NCBI RefSeq assembly: GCF_001314325.1 | Contig: NZ_CP009429.1 | Location: 1,054,501-1,118,500, forward strand | Source: Sphingopyxis macrogoltabida | GTDB lineage: Bacteria > Pseudomonadota > Alphaproteobacteria > Sphingomonadales > Sphingomonadaceae | Length of the DNA stretch: 64,000 nucleotides | Direction of reading: 5' to 3' | Shown here: in pieces, positions 33,934 through 43,487 of the stretch | Layout: every line of letters begins with the position of its first letter | How positions within the stretch are numbered: the first letter of the stretch is position 1 | Program-made: the position numbers and the translations under genes | Notes under the pieces: generated by a model | The model's input: only the letters and a program-made list of their open reading frames with translations | Database searches by the model: none | Told to the model about the DNA's origin: nothing

Positions 33934-35933
33934 GTGTCTGGACTGACCGCATCTTGCGGGAGTTTCCTGCTGATCTCGCGCGTTTCTGGATCGCATGCGA
34001 CCCGGACCTGGTATTGTTGGATGAGCACGTTCTGCAATCGTTGCGTGACCGCGGCTTTGAACTTGTGTCTTATGACGATCCCATGGCGTTCAGAGCCTAC
34101 TATGAAGAACGCTACCGGTCCGCTTGGGATCAGGGACGAAATCCTCCAAGCGCTGCGTTGATCCTACACCTTTCGTCCAATGACAGTGACGTCCTGCCGT
34201 GGGACTACCTCAAGCAAGCGCGTACTGTTCGTCTCGGCCTCGCAGATCTGTTCGACAAGCTCAGCAGTTCAGTGCTGCGCCAGACCGGAGCGGTGTACTA
34301 CGAGAAGCTGTACGATGCTCATCAAGCGCATGCGTCTCAGGTCCTGGGGGATGCAGCGACGAGCGACTTCATACTGACGCATGTCTTCAAGATCGTTCCG
34401 GTTCTCATCGACGATGAAGTCGCGCTCTGGCGTGAGGTATTCCGATTGCATCTCCGGGGCTGGAGTTTGCCAGCGGTACTAGCTGACAGGATGGCTGCGA
34501 CGCTGCGATCGCGCTCAATTCTCGCGCATTTGCCGATTACGGAACTGGTTGAAGACAGAGCGTTCGCGCTGAGAACAATTCAGGCGGCATGGCTGGCATA
34601 CCTGCAATCGTTTGGTGCGGCGCCAGGCGCATCTGGGACCCAAGATGAGGGCTCTGTCTCCAGTTTCGCGATTCCGTTCGACCATCCAGACATTCGCATG
34701 GTGGTCGACTCCCTGTTTTTGGATGGAAGCCTCGAACCGGTTGCATTCGAGGCCGCTTCGGCGCTCGCGCCGGCGTGGATTCAAGTCGGCATCAAGAAGG
34801 ACGTCCAAGGCCAGGCTCAGTTCATTGCAGAAAGCGCCACTGCGCTTGCAGAGGACCTGCCCGGTGAAAGTGCTCACCATCGTGAATGGCTGTCGTTTGC
34901 ACAGCGTATGGGGGATATCCTCTCTAAGTTTTTCGAGCTTCCAGTAGAGCTCGGGGATGATGTATCACTTCACGTCGAGCATCTTCAGCAATCAGCTGAC
35001 GACAGTTTTCAGGGCTGGCTAGTTCGGCACTTTGCTGACCTACCTTCGCTCCCCGTATCAAAAGCTCCTGTCATGCTGCATCACGTTCCGCGGCACCTCA
35101 GTTATCGCCGCAACGAAAGTGGTGGTAGACAAGCTCTGCTTCTGTTCGACGGTTTGGCCATCGATCAGTGGTACAAAATTCGCGGGCGCTTGACCGCGAA
35201 GTTGCCATCCATCGAGATTGACGAAGGGGCCTGTTTTGCCTGGTTGCCAAGTCTAACCTCGGTCTCGCGTCAAACGGTCTTTTCGGGGCTCAGGCCACGC
35301 GAGTTCGCAGGAACGATAGAAAGCACAGCTGCGGAGCCGACTTTATGGGCCAAGTTTTGGCAAGATGCTGGACTTCGCCGGAATGAAATCGTCTATCTCA
35401 AAGGCGTGAAACGCCGCGAGGACCTGTCGCGGATTGCTGATGCGGTTAGTGGTCCAAGCATCAAGATCGCCGGAATCGTCGTCGATATGGTCGATGAGAT
35501 CGTTCATGGCGCGATCCTGGGTAAGCGAGGCATCGCCAGTCAGATTGATGATTGGTGCGACACCGGTTTCGTGGATCAACTCATCACGCTGCTTCTCGAC
35601 CAAGGCTTTGAGATTTTCCTGACATCAGATCACGGTAACGTCGATGCCAAAGGGATCGGCCGACTGAGCCAAGGGGTCCTTTCCGAAATAAAGGGGGAGC
35701 GGGTCAGGGTCTACCGAAGCGCCGACCTGGCATCCTCAGTGCCTGCCGATCTTGATGCCTTTAGGTTCGACCTGCCGGGGCTTCCGGTGGATTTTCTCCC
35801 TGTTTATCCAAAGGGGAGGGGGGCCTTCACAGGAGTGGGGGATCGCGTGGTCGCACATGGCGGAATGTCAGTTGAAGAGCTGATAGTCCCCTTCGTCCGC
35901 ATTACGCAGCAGAGTTCAAGCCATGAAAAGTGA
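33930..35933 (+). CDS. pglZ: PglZ, BREX core phosphatase-fold protein
   Basis: 667 aa. The C-terminal PglZ domain of the alkaline-phosphatase superfamily shows ALLLFDGLAIDQW (near 400-412, first metal Asp), ITLLLDQGFEIFLTSDHGNV (about 550-569, metal DHG) and VVAHGGMSVEELIVPFVRI near the end (His ligand). The N-terminal half is helical. PglZ is the protein shared by all BREX types and is required for defence; nuclease or phosphodiesterase activity has been reported for some. It starts within the brxHII stop and overlaps brxA by 11 nt. The gene is complete. Confidence 0.9.
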   Translation: MSVWTDRILREFPADLARFWIACDPDLVLLDEHVLQSLRDRGFELVSYDDPMAFRAYYEERYRSAWDQGRNPPSAALILHLSSNDSDVLPWDYLKQARTVRLGLADLFDKLSSSVLRQTGAVYYEKLYDAHQAHASQVLGDAATSDFILTHVFKIVPVLIDDEVALWREVFRLHLRGWSLPAVLADRMAATLRSRSILAHLPITELVEDRAFALRTIQAAWLAYLQSFGAAPGASGTQDEGSVSSFAIPFDHPDIRMVVDSLFLDGSLEPVAFEAASALAPAWIQVGIKKDVQGQAQFIAESATALAEDLPGESAHHREWLSFAQRMGDILSKFFELPVELGDDVSLHVEHLQQSADDSFQGWLVRHFADLPSLPVSKAPVMLHHVPRHLSYRRNESGGRQALLLFDGLAIDQWYKIRGRLTAKLPSIEIDEGACFAWLPSLTSVSRQTVFSGLRPREFAGTIESTAAEPTLWAKFWQDAGLRRNEIVYLKGVKRREDLSRIADAVSGPSIKIAGIVVDMVDEIVHGAILGKRGIASQIDDWCDTGFVDQLITLLLDQGFEIFLTSDHGNVDAKGIGRLSQGVLSEIKGERVRVYRSADLASSVPADLDAFRFDLPGLPVDFLPVYPKGRGAFTGVGDRVVAHGGMSVEELIVPFVRITQQSSSHEK

Positions 35934-36639
35934 TACCGCGCCCCAGATCGGCTTCGACCGGTATATCCAGTTGGACTGGGCTCGATCCGCGCTCCGTGTG
36001 CGAGCCGGCCTCGAAACTTTGGAAGAACTGACCGCCCTGATTGACGCAAGCCATACAGGCACTGCGGCTAAGAAGAAGACACGCACAGTGTTGAACCGAC
36101 TTTGGTTGGAACCGAGGTCGGACATCGAGAATATGTGTGATCGTGCCGTGGCTATCTACAAATCTGACCCCAGTACCTCTGTGGCGGCACTGACTTGGGG
36201 AATGGCAATTGCGACCTATCCATTTTTCGGAGCGGTCGCCGAGATCGTTGGAAGACTGCTCCGCTTGCAGGGTGAATGCTCGTCAGCGGAAGTCCATCGC
36301 CGGATGGCGGAGGTTTATGGTGAGCGAGAGGGAACCCGTCGGATGACCAACATGGTGCTCCAATCCCAAGCAGATTGGGGCGCGATCGAGCGAATGAACA
36401 AAGGCAAAGACATCACGGCGCGGCGCGAGCCCATGGCTCTTACGCCAGACTTGGAGCTCTGGCTGGTAGAGGCGGCTTTACGCCATGCTGGCCGAGGAAT
36501 GCCCATAAGCTCGGTCTCGACGACACCAGTGCTGTTCCCGTTCAGTTTCAGTGATCGCCTGGCCTATAACCTCAGCCAGGATGAACGGTTCGCTGTCCGA
36601 GTAGACAGTGCCAGCAATCGCATTGTCGCCTTGGTGTGA
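35923..36639 (+). CDS. brxA: BrxA (DUF1819-type)
   Basis: 238 aa, helical, with paired winged-helix-like units. ATG 35923 overlaps the pglZ end. Family-like stretches are SVAALTWGMAIATYPFFGAV, EIVGRLLRLQG and a DWGAIERMNKGK region near 147. BrxA proteins are DNA-binding factors needed for BREX activity in some systems, and a terminal brxA is the normal end of a type 3 locus. Identification rests mainly on position, size and this pattern. Intact, followed after 9 nt by the helicase gene. Confidence 0.78.
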   Translation: MKSDTAPQIGFDRYIQLDWARSALRVRAGLETLEELTALIDASHTGTAAKKKTRTVLNRLWLEPRSDIENMCDRAVAIYKSDPSTSVAALTWGMAIATYPFFGAVAEIVGRLLRLQGECSSAEVHRRMAEVYGEREGTRRMTNMVLQSQADWGAIERMNKGKDITARREPMALTPDLELWLVEAALRHAGRGMPISSVSTTPVLFPFSFSDRLAYNLSQDERFAVRVDSASNRIVALV

Positions 36640-36648
36640 GTTTGAGCG

Positions 36649-37592
36649 ATGGCGATAACGCGTACTGCAATCCAAGGGGCATTGGAAGCAGAACGAAGCT
36701 TCGTTCAGAAGGGCGGCAGGGTCGAAGTCGCCTCTGCGGATTGGGACGACGGTTACCTTGTTCTGGTCGTCCGGTCGGTCAAAGGGCAGCGCCGGGTTGT
36801 CATCGATGAAGCCTTGGAAGGCGTCAGGGCTAAATGGGGCGATGAGCTTGAAGCCGGAGGCATAATCAAGCTCGTCGACACCGATCACGATAGGATCGTG
36901 ATTCAGATCGCAGCAGGCGGGATGCCATCGGTCGGAAGTCAGATCTGGCTATTCCCTGGAGATTTCCTTGGACCGCTGATCGATATGTGGGCCGGGGAAA
37001 TGGGCGCGCTTGCAGCCAAACGGCTGCGCCAGACCAAAGAAGACACAGAGCCGCTACAGCCAGTTCTCCCGCTTGGAGATGCCTTTGCCGACCTTCGCGA
37101 AAGGCAAGTCATTGCGGTCCAGAACTCGGCTTATCGATGCTCGATCACAATTGGTCCGCCGGGAACTGGTAAGACCTTTACGATTGGCGCGTTGGGCGCT
37201 TACCTGCTTAAGAGATTTCCGAAGTCTCGCATACTTCTGTTGGGGCCAACGAATGTCGCTGTGGACACGGCACTGGTTTCCATCGACGATTGGCTTCGGC
37301 GCACCGACAAACCGGACATTGCTAAAAAGGCAAAGCGGATCGGTGCCAATTTTGACCCAAGAAAGTTTGTAGATCGGCCGCACTTGCTCGCACCAGGCAT
37401 CGCCGAAAAGGGCGCAGAATTCCTGCTCCTCGAGGCATCTGAACCGCCCAAGAGCAAGGTCGGTGAGCATATCAGATGGAAAGACAAGTTGAGCGCCCTC
37501 CGCAAGGAGCTAGGCGCGGACATTACGACCGTCGCGTCCGAAGCCAGGCTTGTGGCGACTACCGTTTCCTCTGCGATCACGTGGCACGAAAC
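36649..37592 (+). pseudogene. DNA2/IGHMBP2-like SF1 helicase, 5' fragment
   Basis: First 314 codons of an AAA_11/AAA_12-type superfamily 1 helicase. It contains the Q-motif region (FADLRERQVIAVQNSAYR) and Walker A TIGPPGTGKT (motif I residues 169-176). It is broken after CACGAAAC (37585-37592) by an IS66-family element. Rejoining to 42571 gives HETLRAAGPWHFVICDEASQ in frame and a 598-aa protein. The start ATG 36649 has only a weak GAG upstream, so it may be coupled to brxA. Without the second half it has no Walker B and no second RecA lobe. Confidence 0.85.
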
Positions 37593-37605
37593 GTAACCGG
37601 TGTTT

Positions 37606-37852
37606 TCAGGCCACGGCGGTCCAGGGCATGAGCTCGGCGATGCTGCTGGCGGGATGACCGTTGGCGAGCCGGCTGAGCGTCTCGGTTAGCCATTGGTGCG
37701 GATTGATGGCGTTGAGCTTGCAGCATTCGATGAGAGTGGCGATGACGGCCCAGTTGTCGCCGCCCTCGTCTGAGCCGGCGAAGAGCGCATTCTTGCGATT
37801 TAGAGCCAGCGGCCTGATTGATCGCTCGACGGCATTGTTATCGAGGTCGATG
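37606..37852 (-). pseudogene. tnpC: Outer IS66 tnpC, C-terminal fragment
   Basis: End of the outer transposase: LDNNAVERSIRPLALNRKNA, FAGSDEGGDNWAVIATLIEC, then a tail to MPWTAVA. It continues the fragment at 40327-41641 exactly across the nested insertion (FLDDGRI then DLDNNAVERS). The NNAVER region carries the last catalytic Glu of IS66 transposases. Confidence 0.85.
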
Positions 37853-37877
37853 GTACGCATTCGTTGAAGGCCGCGGA

Positions 37878-39506
37878 TCAGGCGGCTTGGCGTTGATTTT
37901 CCAGTGTTCGCCATTGCCACGGCAGGAGATCAGCCAGTTGGCTTTGCGGGATGTCGGCGATCCGGGTGAGGACGTCGGCAAGCCAGGCCTGCGGATCGAT
38001 GTCGTTGAGCTTGGCTGTCGTGATCAGACTGAGCATGAATGCGGTACGCTGTCCGCCGCGATCTGAGCCGGCGAAGAGCCACGACTTTCTTCCCAAGGCT
38101 ATGCCCCTCAGCGCCCGTTCGGCGGCATTGTTCGTGAGGCAGATGCGGCCGTCATCAAGGAAGGCAGTGAACGCCGGCCATGCTTTGAGCATATAATCCA
38201 TAGCCTCGGCGACATCGCTGTTCTTCGAGAGCCTCGTGCGGTTCTCGCGCATCCATGCCTCCAGATCGATGACCAGCGGGGCGGTGAGTTCCTGCCGAAG
38301 GGCAAGACGATCCTGCACGGACCTCCCATTGATGGCGCGTTCGATGTCGAAAATCACATCGATGAGGCGGACGGCCTCCACAGCCAGCGGCGAGATGACC
38401 GGCGCCTTCTTGCGGCGCTTCTTGAGCTGGGTGGCGATATCGGCCAGCTCGAAGAAGTAACGGCGTGCATGGCTCCAGCATAGGGCGCGGGCCAACGGCG
38501 ACGGAACGCGGTCGGTCTGAAACAGCGCGTTATACCCTGCATAAGCGTCAGCCTGGAGGATACCGGTCCAACTCCGTAAATGGGCGACAGGATGCTCACC
38601 CCGCCGATCACGGGAATAATGGAAGATCGCTGCTGGCGGCGCTGGCCCGCCGAAAGGCCGGTCGTCCCGCACATAGGTCCAGATCCTGCCCGTATCAGTC
38701 TTGGTCTTCGCCAGAACCGGTATCGTCGTGTCGTCGCCATGCAGCCGCTCAGCGGCAAGGACATGGGCTTCGATCAGCAGATAGAGCGGCATGAGCGCGG
38801 CGGTGCAGGCGCCGACCTGATCGGCGAGCGTGGAAAGGCTCAACTCTACGCCTTCCCGGGCGTAGCGATCACGCTGGCGATTGATTGGTTGATGCGCACC
38901 GAACTTCTCGAACAGGAGCATCGCCAGGAAGTTGGGGCCGAAGAGCCCGCGGGGCGTGACGTAGAACGGCGCTGGCGGCTGAGTGATCTTCTCACACTCC
39001 CGGCAGGAGAACTTCTCGCGCACAGTCTGGATCACCTTCCACTGGCGGGGCACGATCTCGAGCGTCTCGGTGATATCCTCGCCCAGCTTGCACAGCCGGT
39101 CCGACCCGCAACAAGGGCAGGCCTCAGGCGCGGCGATGACGACACGCTCGCGCGGCAGATGCTCGGGCAAGGGCTTGCGGGCGGGCCGCTTGCGTTCGAA
39201 CGGCGCGACATTGCTCTTCGCTGCCGCCAGCGCGGCCAACGCCTCGTCCTCGCTGGCAGTGGTCTCGCACTCCTCGAACGTCAGCTCCATCTGGTCGATC
39301 AGGTGGCGGGTGCGTTCGGATCGCTGGCCATAAAGGGTACGGCGCATCTTCTCGTTCTGCAGTTGGAGAAGGGCGTTGCGGGCTTCCAGATCGGCGTTGA
39401 TCGCCTTGATCCGGGCCACTTCAGCGGCAACAGCTTCGGCCGCAGCAAGCCGCTCGCGAAGGTTCTGGATCTCTGCTTGCGCCGCGTTCCCCATGCCCAA
39501 AGGCAT
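37878..39506 (-). CDS. tnpC: IS66 TnpC transposase (inner element)
   Basis: 542 aa DDE transposase. An N-terminal coiled coil (QAEIQNLRERLAAAEAVAAE) leads to a zinc-ribbon-like CPCCGSD and CRECE pair near residues 130-165. The catalytic core includes LHGDDTTIPVLAK, LQADAYAGYNALF and, near the end, TNNAAERALRGIALGRKSW with the last Glu. Full length for the family. It starts 48 nt after tnpB and reads to within 25 bp of the element end. No stop or shift, so probably functional. Confidence 0.92.
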   Translation of the reverse strand: MPLGMGNAAQAEIQNLRERLAAAEAVAAEVARIKAINADLEARNALLQLQNEKMRRTLYGQRSERTRHLIDQMELTFEECETTASEDEALAALAAAKSNVAPFERKRPARKPLPEHLPRERVVIAAPEACPCCGSDRLCKLGEDITETLEIVPRQWKVIQTVREKFSCRECEKITQPPAPFYVTPRGLFGPNFLAMLLFEKFGAHQPINRQRDRYAREGVELSLSTLADQVGACTAALMPLYLLIEAHVLAAERLHGDDTTIPVLAKTKTDTGRIWTYVRDDRPFGGPAPPAAIFHYSRDRRGEHPVAHLRSWTGILQADAYAGYNALFQTDRVPSPLARALCWSHARRYFFELADIATQLKKRRKKAPVISPLAVEAVRLIDVIFDIERAINGRSVQDRLALRQELTAPLVIDLEAWMRENRTRLSKNSDVAEAMDYMLKAWPAFTAFLDDGRICLTNNAAERALRGIALGRKSWLFAGSDRGGQRTAFMLSLITTAKLNDIDPQAWLADVLTRIADIPQSQLADLLPWQWRTLENQRQAA

Positions 39507-39553
39507 AGCAGAAAAGCACCGGAATCTCTAGCTTTTTAGGCCATGCAGATCAC

Positions 39554-39901
39554 TTATCCAGCCAATGTCGGCCGCCATGTTGCCTGTGGATTACGCCAGT
39601 CGATCGCCTCCAGCATGCAGGCCAGCTGTGAGGCGGAAATGGCAATTACCCCGTCTAAGGCCGATGGCCAGATATACTTCCCGCGCTCCAGACGCTTGGC
39701 ATAGAGCGACATGCCGATGCCGTCATGCCACAGGATCTTGCACAGGTCGCCGCGGCGACCCCGAAAGACATAAAGATCCCCTGCATGGGGATCGCGCTTG
39801 AAGCTCTGCTGGATCTGCAGAGCCAGGGATCGCATGCCCTTCCTCATATCGGTATGCCCGGTCGCGATCCATATCCGGACGCCCGAGGGGACCGGGATCA
39901 C
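39554..39901 (-). CDS. tnpB: IS66 TnpB accessory protein (inner)
   Basis: 115 aa. IWIATGHTDMRKGMRSLA, YVFRGRRGDLCKILWHDGIG and a WPSALDG segment are the IS66 Orf2 signature. It is required for transposition in this family, though its biochemical role is unclear. Overlaps tnpA by 4 nt. Confidence 0.92.
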   Translation of the reverse strand: MIPVPSGVRIWIATGHTDMRKGMRSLALQIQQSFKRDPHAGDLYVFRGRRGDLCKILWHDGIGMSLYAKRLERGKYIWPSALDGVIAISASQLACMLEAIDWRNPQATWRPTLAG

Positions 39902-40227
39902 CGCCGCAGCGACCGCAAGACGGCAGCAGCCAGATCTGGCGGCGTATCAGCAGCAATGCGAACCATGATGTTGCCCAGTTCCACGACAACCGCAGGCCCT
40001 GCCGGCGGCGCTGGATCAGGCTGGACCGCCACCGCCGCAAACCCCTGCGCATCACCGAACATCTGCCGCCGCCAGCGATATATCTGGCCGGGCCGTAAAT
40101 CCGCCTCCCTCGCGATCTCCGCCACGTTCGCACCAGGCTGCGAAACCGCCATCACCAGCGCACGCTTCTGTTCATCAGACCAATAGCGCCGCCGCTCAAC
40201 GCCCGAAATTATCGTCACCTGACCCAT
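39898..40227 (-). CDS. tnpA: IS66 TnpA accessory protein (inner)
   Basis: 109 aa HTH protein (WSDEQKRALVMAVSQPGANV, AEIAREADLRPGQIYRWRRQ), like the first frame of IS66. Start ATG 40227 is preferred to the longer frame at 40311, which begins in the terminal repeat. Overlaps tnpB by 4 nt. Confidence 0.88.
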   Translation of the reverse strand: MGQVTIISGVERRRYWSDEQKRALVMAVSQPGANVAEIAREADLRPGQIYRWRRQMFGDAQGFAAVAVQPDPAPPAGPAVVVELGNIMVRIAADTPPDLAAAVLRSLRR

Positions 40228-40326
40228 CGCACCGTCTCTAGTACCAGTGCAAACACCAGTGCTTGCACCGGTGCCATCTCCAAATATCAGACGATCACCG
40301 CAAGGCGGCACTCACCGAAGGCGTAC

Positions 40327-41641
40327 GGTCGATGCGGCCATCGTCGAGGAAGCGCGTGAGGCCGTCCCAGCGGGTGAGCGTGTACCGGATCGCCTCGCCG
40401 AGCTTGCTCTTGGCGCTGACCTGGCGGTTGCGGGCCTCGAGATACTGGCGCAGGTCATCGACGATGACGCGGCTGCGGGCATCGCGAACAGCGCGGCGCT
40501 GCTCGGCTGGTGATCCTCGCACCTCTTCTTCGATGGCATAGAGCGCGGCGATGCGGCGTAGGACGTCGGTTGCGACCGGCGAGCTATCGGCCAGCTCGTA
40601 AAACTTGCGGCGCGCGTGTGCCCAGCAGAAGGCCAGGCTCACCTTTTGCTGACGACGAGCGAGCGCAACGTAGCCGCCATAGCCGTCGACCTGCAGGATG
40701 CCGGCAAAGTCGCCGAGATGAGCGTCGGGCCGCTCTGCCTTGCGATCGGCGGCATAGACATAGGCGACCATCGGCGGATCACTGCCGCCCCAAGGACGAT
40801 CGTCGCGAGCGTAGGCCCAGAGCTGGCCGGTCTTGGTCCGGCCTCGCCCTGGGTCGAGCACCGGCGCGGTTGTCTCGTCGGCGAAGAGCCTTGTCGACCG
40901 CCTTAGTCGTTCCAGGATGTGGTCGCGCAAGGGGCGCAGATACCATGCCGCTCGGCCGACCCAGTCGGCGAGCGTCGAACGGTCGAGCGCAATGCCCTGC
41001 CGAGCGTAGATCTGGGCTTGCCGGTAGAGCGGCAAGTGATCGGCGTACTTGGACACCAGCACCTGGGCGATCAGCGCCTCGGTCGGAATGCCGCCCTCGA
41101 CGATCCTGGCCGGCGCAGGCGCTTGCACGACTGCGCTCTCGCACGCGCGGCAGCCATAGCGTGGCCGTCGGGTGACCAGCACCCGGAATGTGGTCGGGAC
41201 GACATCGAGCCGTTCGGACACATCCTCGCCGATCTGGTGGAGTGCACCGCCGCAGCAGGGACACGCCGTGTTCTCGACGTCGACCACCTGCTCGATGCGC
41301 TCGAGATGCGCCGGCAACGATCCGCGGTTGGTCTTGCGCGGTCGGTCGCCACGAGCAGGGCGGGTCTTCGCTTCGCTCTCGGCCTCGGCAATGGCACGCG
41401 CGGTCTCGACATCCTCGAGCCCCAGCTGGAGCTGATCGGGATCGAGCTGCTCGGACCGGGCGCCGAAGCGATGGCGCATGAAAGTGTCGATGATCGCCTA
41501 AAGCCGCTCGATCTCTGCTTCGGCCTCGCCCTTTGCATGCACCAGCTCGGCGGCCGCGGCCCGTTCATCGGCCAACATCCGGGACTGCTCCAGCACTAGC
41601 GCGCGGAGCGCATCCATATCCTCGGGAAGGTCGGCTTCCAT
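40327..41641 (-). pseudogene. tnpC: Outer IS66 tnpC, N-terminal fragment with nonsense codon
   Basis: Starts at ATG 41641 (MEADLPEDMDALRALVLEQ). Codon 48 (41500-41498) is TAG in the coiled-coil region (EIERL then stop then AIIDTFMRHRFGARSEQ), where a sense codon is expected. The frame then continues through the zinc-ribbon and catalytic regions to FLDDGRI, where the inner element is inserted. Two independent lesions make this transposase dead. Confidence 0.85.
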
Positions 41642-41678
41642 GAGCATGGAGGTACTGAATCAGCGGTAGAAAGCTCCG

Positions 41679-42035
41679 TCAACCGGCAATCTGCGGCGCT
41701 ATCGGCCGACGTCCACCATGCACGCGCCGCCAGTCGAGACCCTCGAGCAAAGCCCCGAGTTGCGCGGCCGTCAGGCGCATCACGCCGTCCTGGATGCCTG
41801 GCCACTTGAAGCCACCCTGCTCGAGCTTCTTGGCCATGAGGCACAGGCCCGTCCCATCCCACCAGACCAGCTTGATCCGGTCAGCTCGCTTCGCCCGAAA
41901 GACGTAGATCACGCCGGAAAAAGGATCGCCGCCGTACTCGGCACCCACCAGCGCCGCCAGCGCATCGGGCCCCTTGCGGAAATCGACCGGCCGTGTGGCC
42001 ACCATCACGCGCGCGCCAGCGCCGGGTCCGATCAT
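41679..42035 (-). CDS. tnpB: IS66 TnpB accessory protein (outer)
   Basis: 118 aa. VMVATRPVDFRKGPDALAAL, YVFRAKRADRIKLVWWDGTG and a KWPGIQDGVM segment match the IS66 Orf2 family. Start ATG 42035 overlaps the tnpA stop by 4 nt; the longer frame to 42404 is antisense to nothing real and lies in another frame of tnpA. Diverged from the inner TnpB, so the two elements are distinct IS66 members. Confidence 0.9.
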   Translation of the reverse strand: MIGPGAGARVMVATRPVDFRKGPDALAALVGAEYGGDPFSGVIYVFRAKRADRIKLVWWDGTGLCLMAKKLEQGGFKWPGIQDGVMRLTAAQLGALLEGLDWRRVHGGRRPIAPQIAG

Positions 42036-42484
42036 CGCGTCGCCCTGAGCGCATCGATTACGGCGGTAATCATGCCCGCATCGGCATCGTGGCCGATCTT
42101 CACCGATACGCCGTCGATCTCCAGCTCGATCGCGGCACCCTTTGCGCGGCGCTGGCGGCGGGCACGACGCGCAGGAGCGGGTTCCGGCATCGTGCTCGGC
42201 TCGATGACAGCAGGCACAAACGCCGGCGCTTCCGGCTCTGCTGAGGGCGGGACTACGCCCTCGACATCGAGCCGCTTCAGCAAATCCCGCCGCCACGCGT
42301 ACACCTGCGAAGGAGCAAGCCCATGCCGGCGCGCCACGGCACTGATCCCCTCTCGCCCCGAATAGCACTCTGCGACAATCGAAGCCTTCACTTCGGGCGG
42401 CCACTCCCGTCGCTTGCCCGCGCCCGTGAACACCTCGAACCGCTGCGCGCCCCTGCTCACAGGATCATCACCCGAGACTATCAT
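42032..42484 (-). CDS. tnpA: IS66 TnpA accessory protein (outer)
   Basis: 150 aa HTH protein (KREWPPEVKASIVAECYSGR, RRHGLAPSQVYAWRRDLLKR) with an Ala/Pro/Arg-rich linker and a C-terminal IELEIDGVSVKIG segment. This is the first frame of the outer element, starting 86 bp from its right end. Confidence 0.88.
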   Translation of the reverse strand: MIVSGDDPVSRGAQRFEVFTGAGKRREWPPEVKASIVAECYSGREGISAVARRHGLAPSQVYAWRRDLLKRLDVEGVVPPSAEPEAPAFVPAVIEPSTMPEPAPARRARRQRRAKGAAIELEIDGVSVKIGHDADAGMITAVIDALRATR

Positions 42485-42570
42485 AGTAGCAGCGCACTCC
42501 CGCCCAATAAGGGCGCGCAGACTCCGCGCTACAACTCAGGCCCGCAAGGTGGGATCACGACGGCGCTTAC

Positions 42571-43431
42571 CACGAAACCCTGCGCGCGGCAGGCCCTTGG
42601 CATTTTGTGATCTGCGACGAGGCCAGTCAGGTGATTGGACCAGCCGCCCTCATGGTCCCGGCAATGGGGCAGCAGACCATATTTGCCGGTGATCCATGTC
42701 AGCTCTCGCCGATCGTTCAAAGCACTGGGGCGGGCGAAAAGGCCCTTCTTGGGAAAACGGCATTCGATCTGTTCGCCCATGTTCCAATGACCATGCTGAA
42801 CGAGCAGTCTCGAATGGCAGTTGGAATCTGCCAGGCTGTAAGCACAACATTTTATGACGGCGAACTCAAGGTATGTCGAAAGGCGCTGGCTGATCCCGAG
42901 TGGAAGAAGCAGCGCAGCCCCTTTTTCGTAGATGGACGCGAGATCCCGCGAGTTTGCTTCGATCAAGTCTCCGAGCCAGCAACGTATTCGCAAAGCTATG
43001 GTGGCTTCATTCGTTTTCAGTCGGCCAAGCTCATCGAAACCATTATCGATAATCTCGCTGGCTCGTATGTCGATGCGGAGGACATTATGGTTCTGACGCC
43101 TTTTCGAGCTCAACGAACGCTGATCCGTAATTTCCTTAGGCGACGGCATTCCGAAATTTCAGTCAGTACTGTCCACCGAGCACAAGGAAGCGAGCGGACC
43201 CTCGTGATCTTTGATCCGGTGGATGGAACATCAAATTTTTTGCAAGGCCGCGATGGCGAAAGGCTCATCAATGTGGCGATTTCTCGTGCGAAAGCACACG
43301 TAATCGTGCCCTTCGTTCGGGACGACCTCAACAACCCTGCTTTAGGATTGCTACACAAAATCGCGAGCAAATCCTTTCAGACTGCTGGCAAATTCGCCCG
43401 TCCATTCACGTTCTCGTCACTTGCAAATTGA
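42571..43431 (+). pseudogene. DNA2/IGHMBP2-like SF1 helicase, 3' fragment
   Basis: Second half (286 codons after the duplicated target) of the split helicase. Motif II is ICDEASQ, motif III FAGDPCQLSPI, then MTMLNEQSR (motif IV region), VSTVHRAQGSERTLVIF (motif V) and VAISRAKAHVIV (motif VI). All are intact, so the only lesion is the IS66 insertion. Placed directly after brxA and on the same strand, it probably was the last gene of the BREX operon. SF1 helicases of this type unwind DNA or RNA from a 5' end. Confidence 0.85.
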
Positions 43432-43487
43432 CCGCCGATCTTGTTATGTTCTCATCCGGATTCTTTCAAACATTGGAATGTAAGGCC

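Larger units (their letters stand above)
37853..40326. mobile_element. Inner IS66-family element, intact
   Basis: 2474 bp inside the outer tnpC, flanked by an exact 8-bp duplication GGTCGATG (37845-37852 and 40327-40334). Ends are GTACGCATTCGTTGAAGG (left) and, inverted, GTACGCCTTCGGTGAGTG (right). It encodes complete tnpA, tnpB and tnpC on the minus strand, so it may be active. Confidence 0.92.
37593..42570. mobile_element. Outer IS66-family element (carrying a second IS66)
   Basis: Inserted in the helicase gene with an exact 8-bp duplication CACGAAAC (37585-37592 and 42571-42578). Ends begin GTAACCGG (left) and GTAAGCGC (right, inverted). Without the nested element and its duplication it is 2496 bp, normal for IS66. 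It carries tnpA, tnpB and a tnpC that is both split and stop-containing, so it can no longer move by itself. Confidence 0.9.

Noticed and set aside
21913-36639. DISARM instead of BREX
   Set aside because: A SNF2 helicase plus a methyltransferase could suggest DISARM, but pglZ, brxA, brxF and brxC in this order fit BREX type 3.
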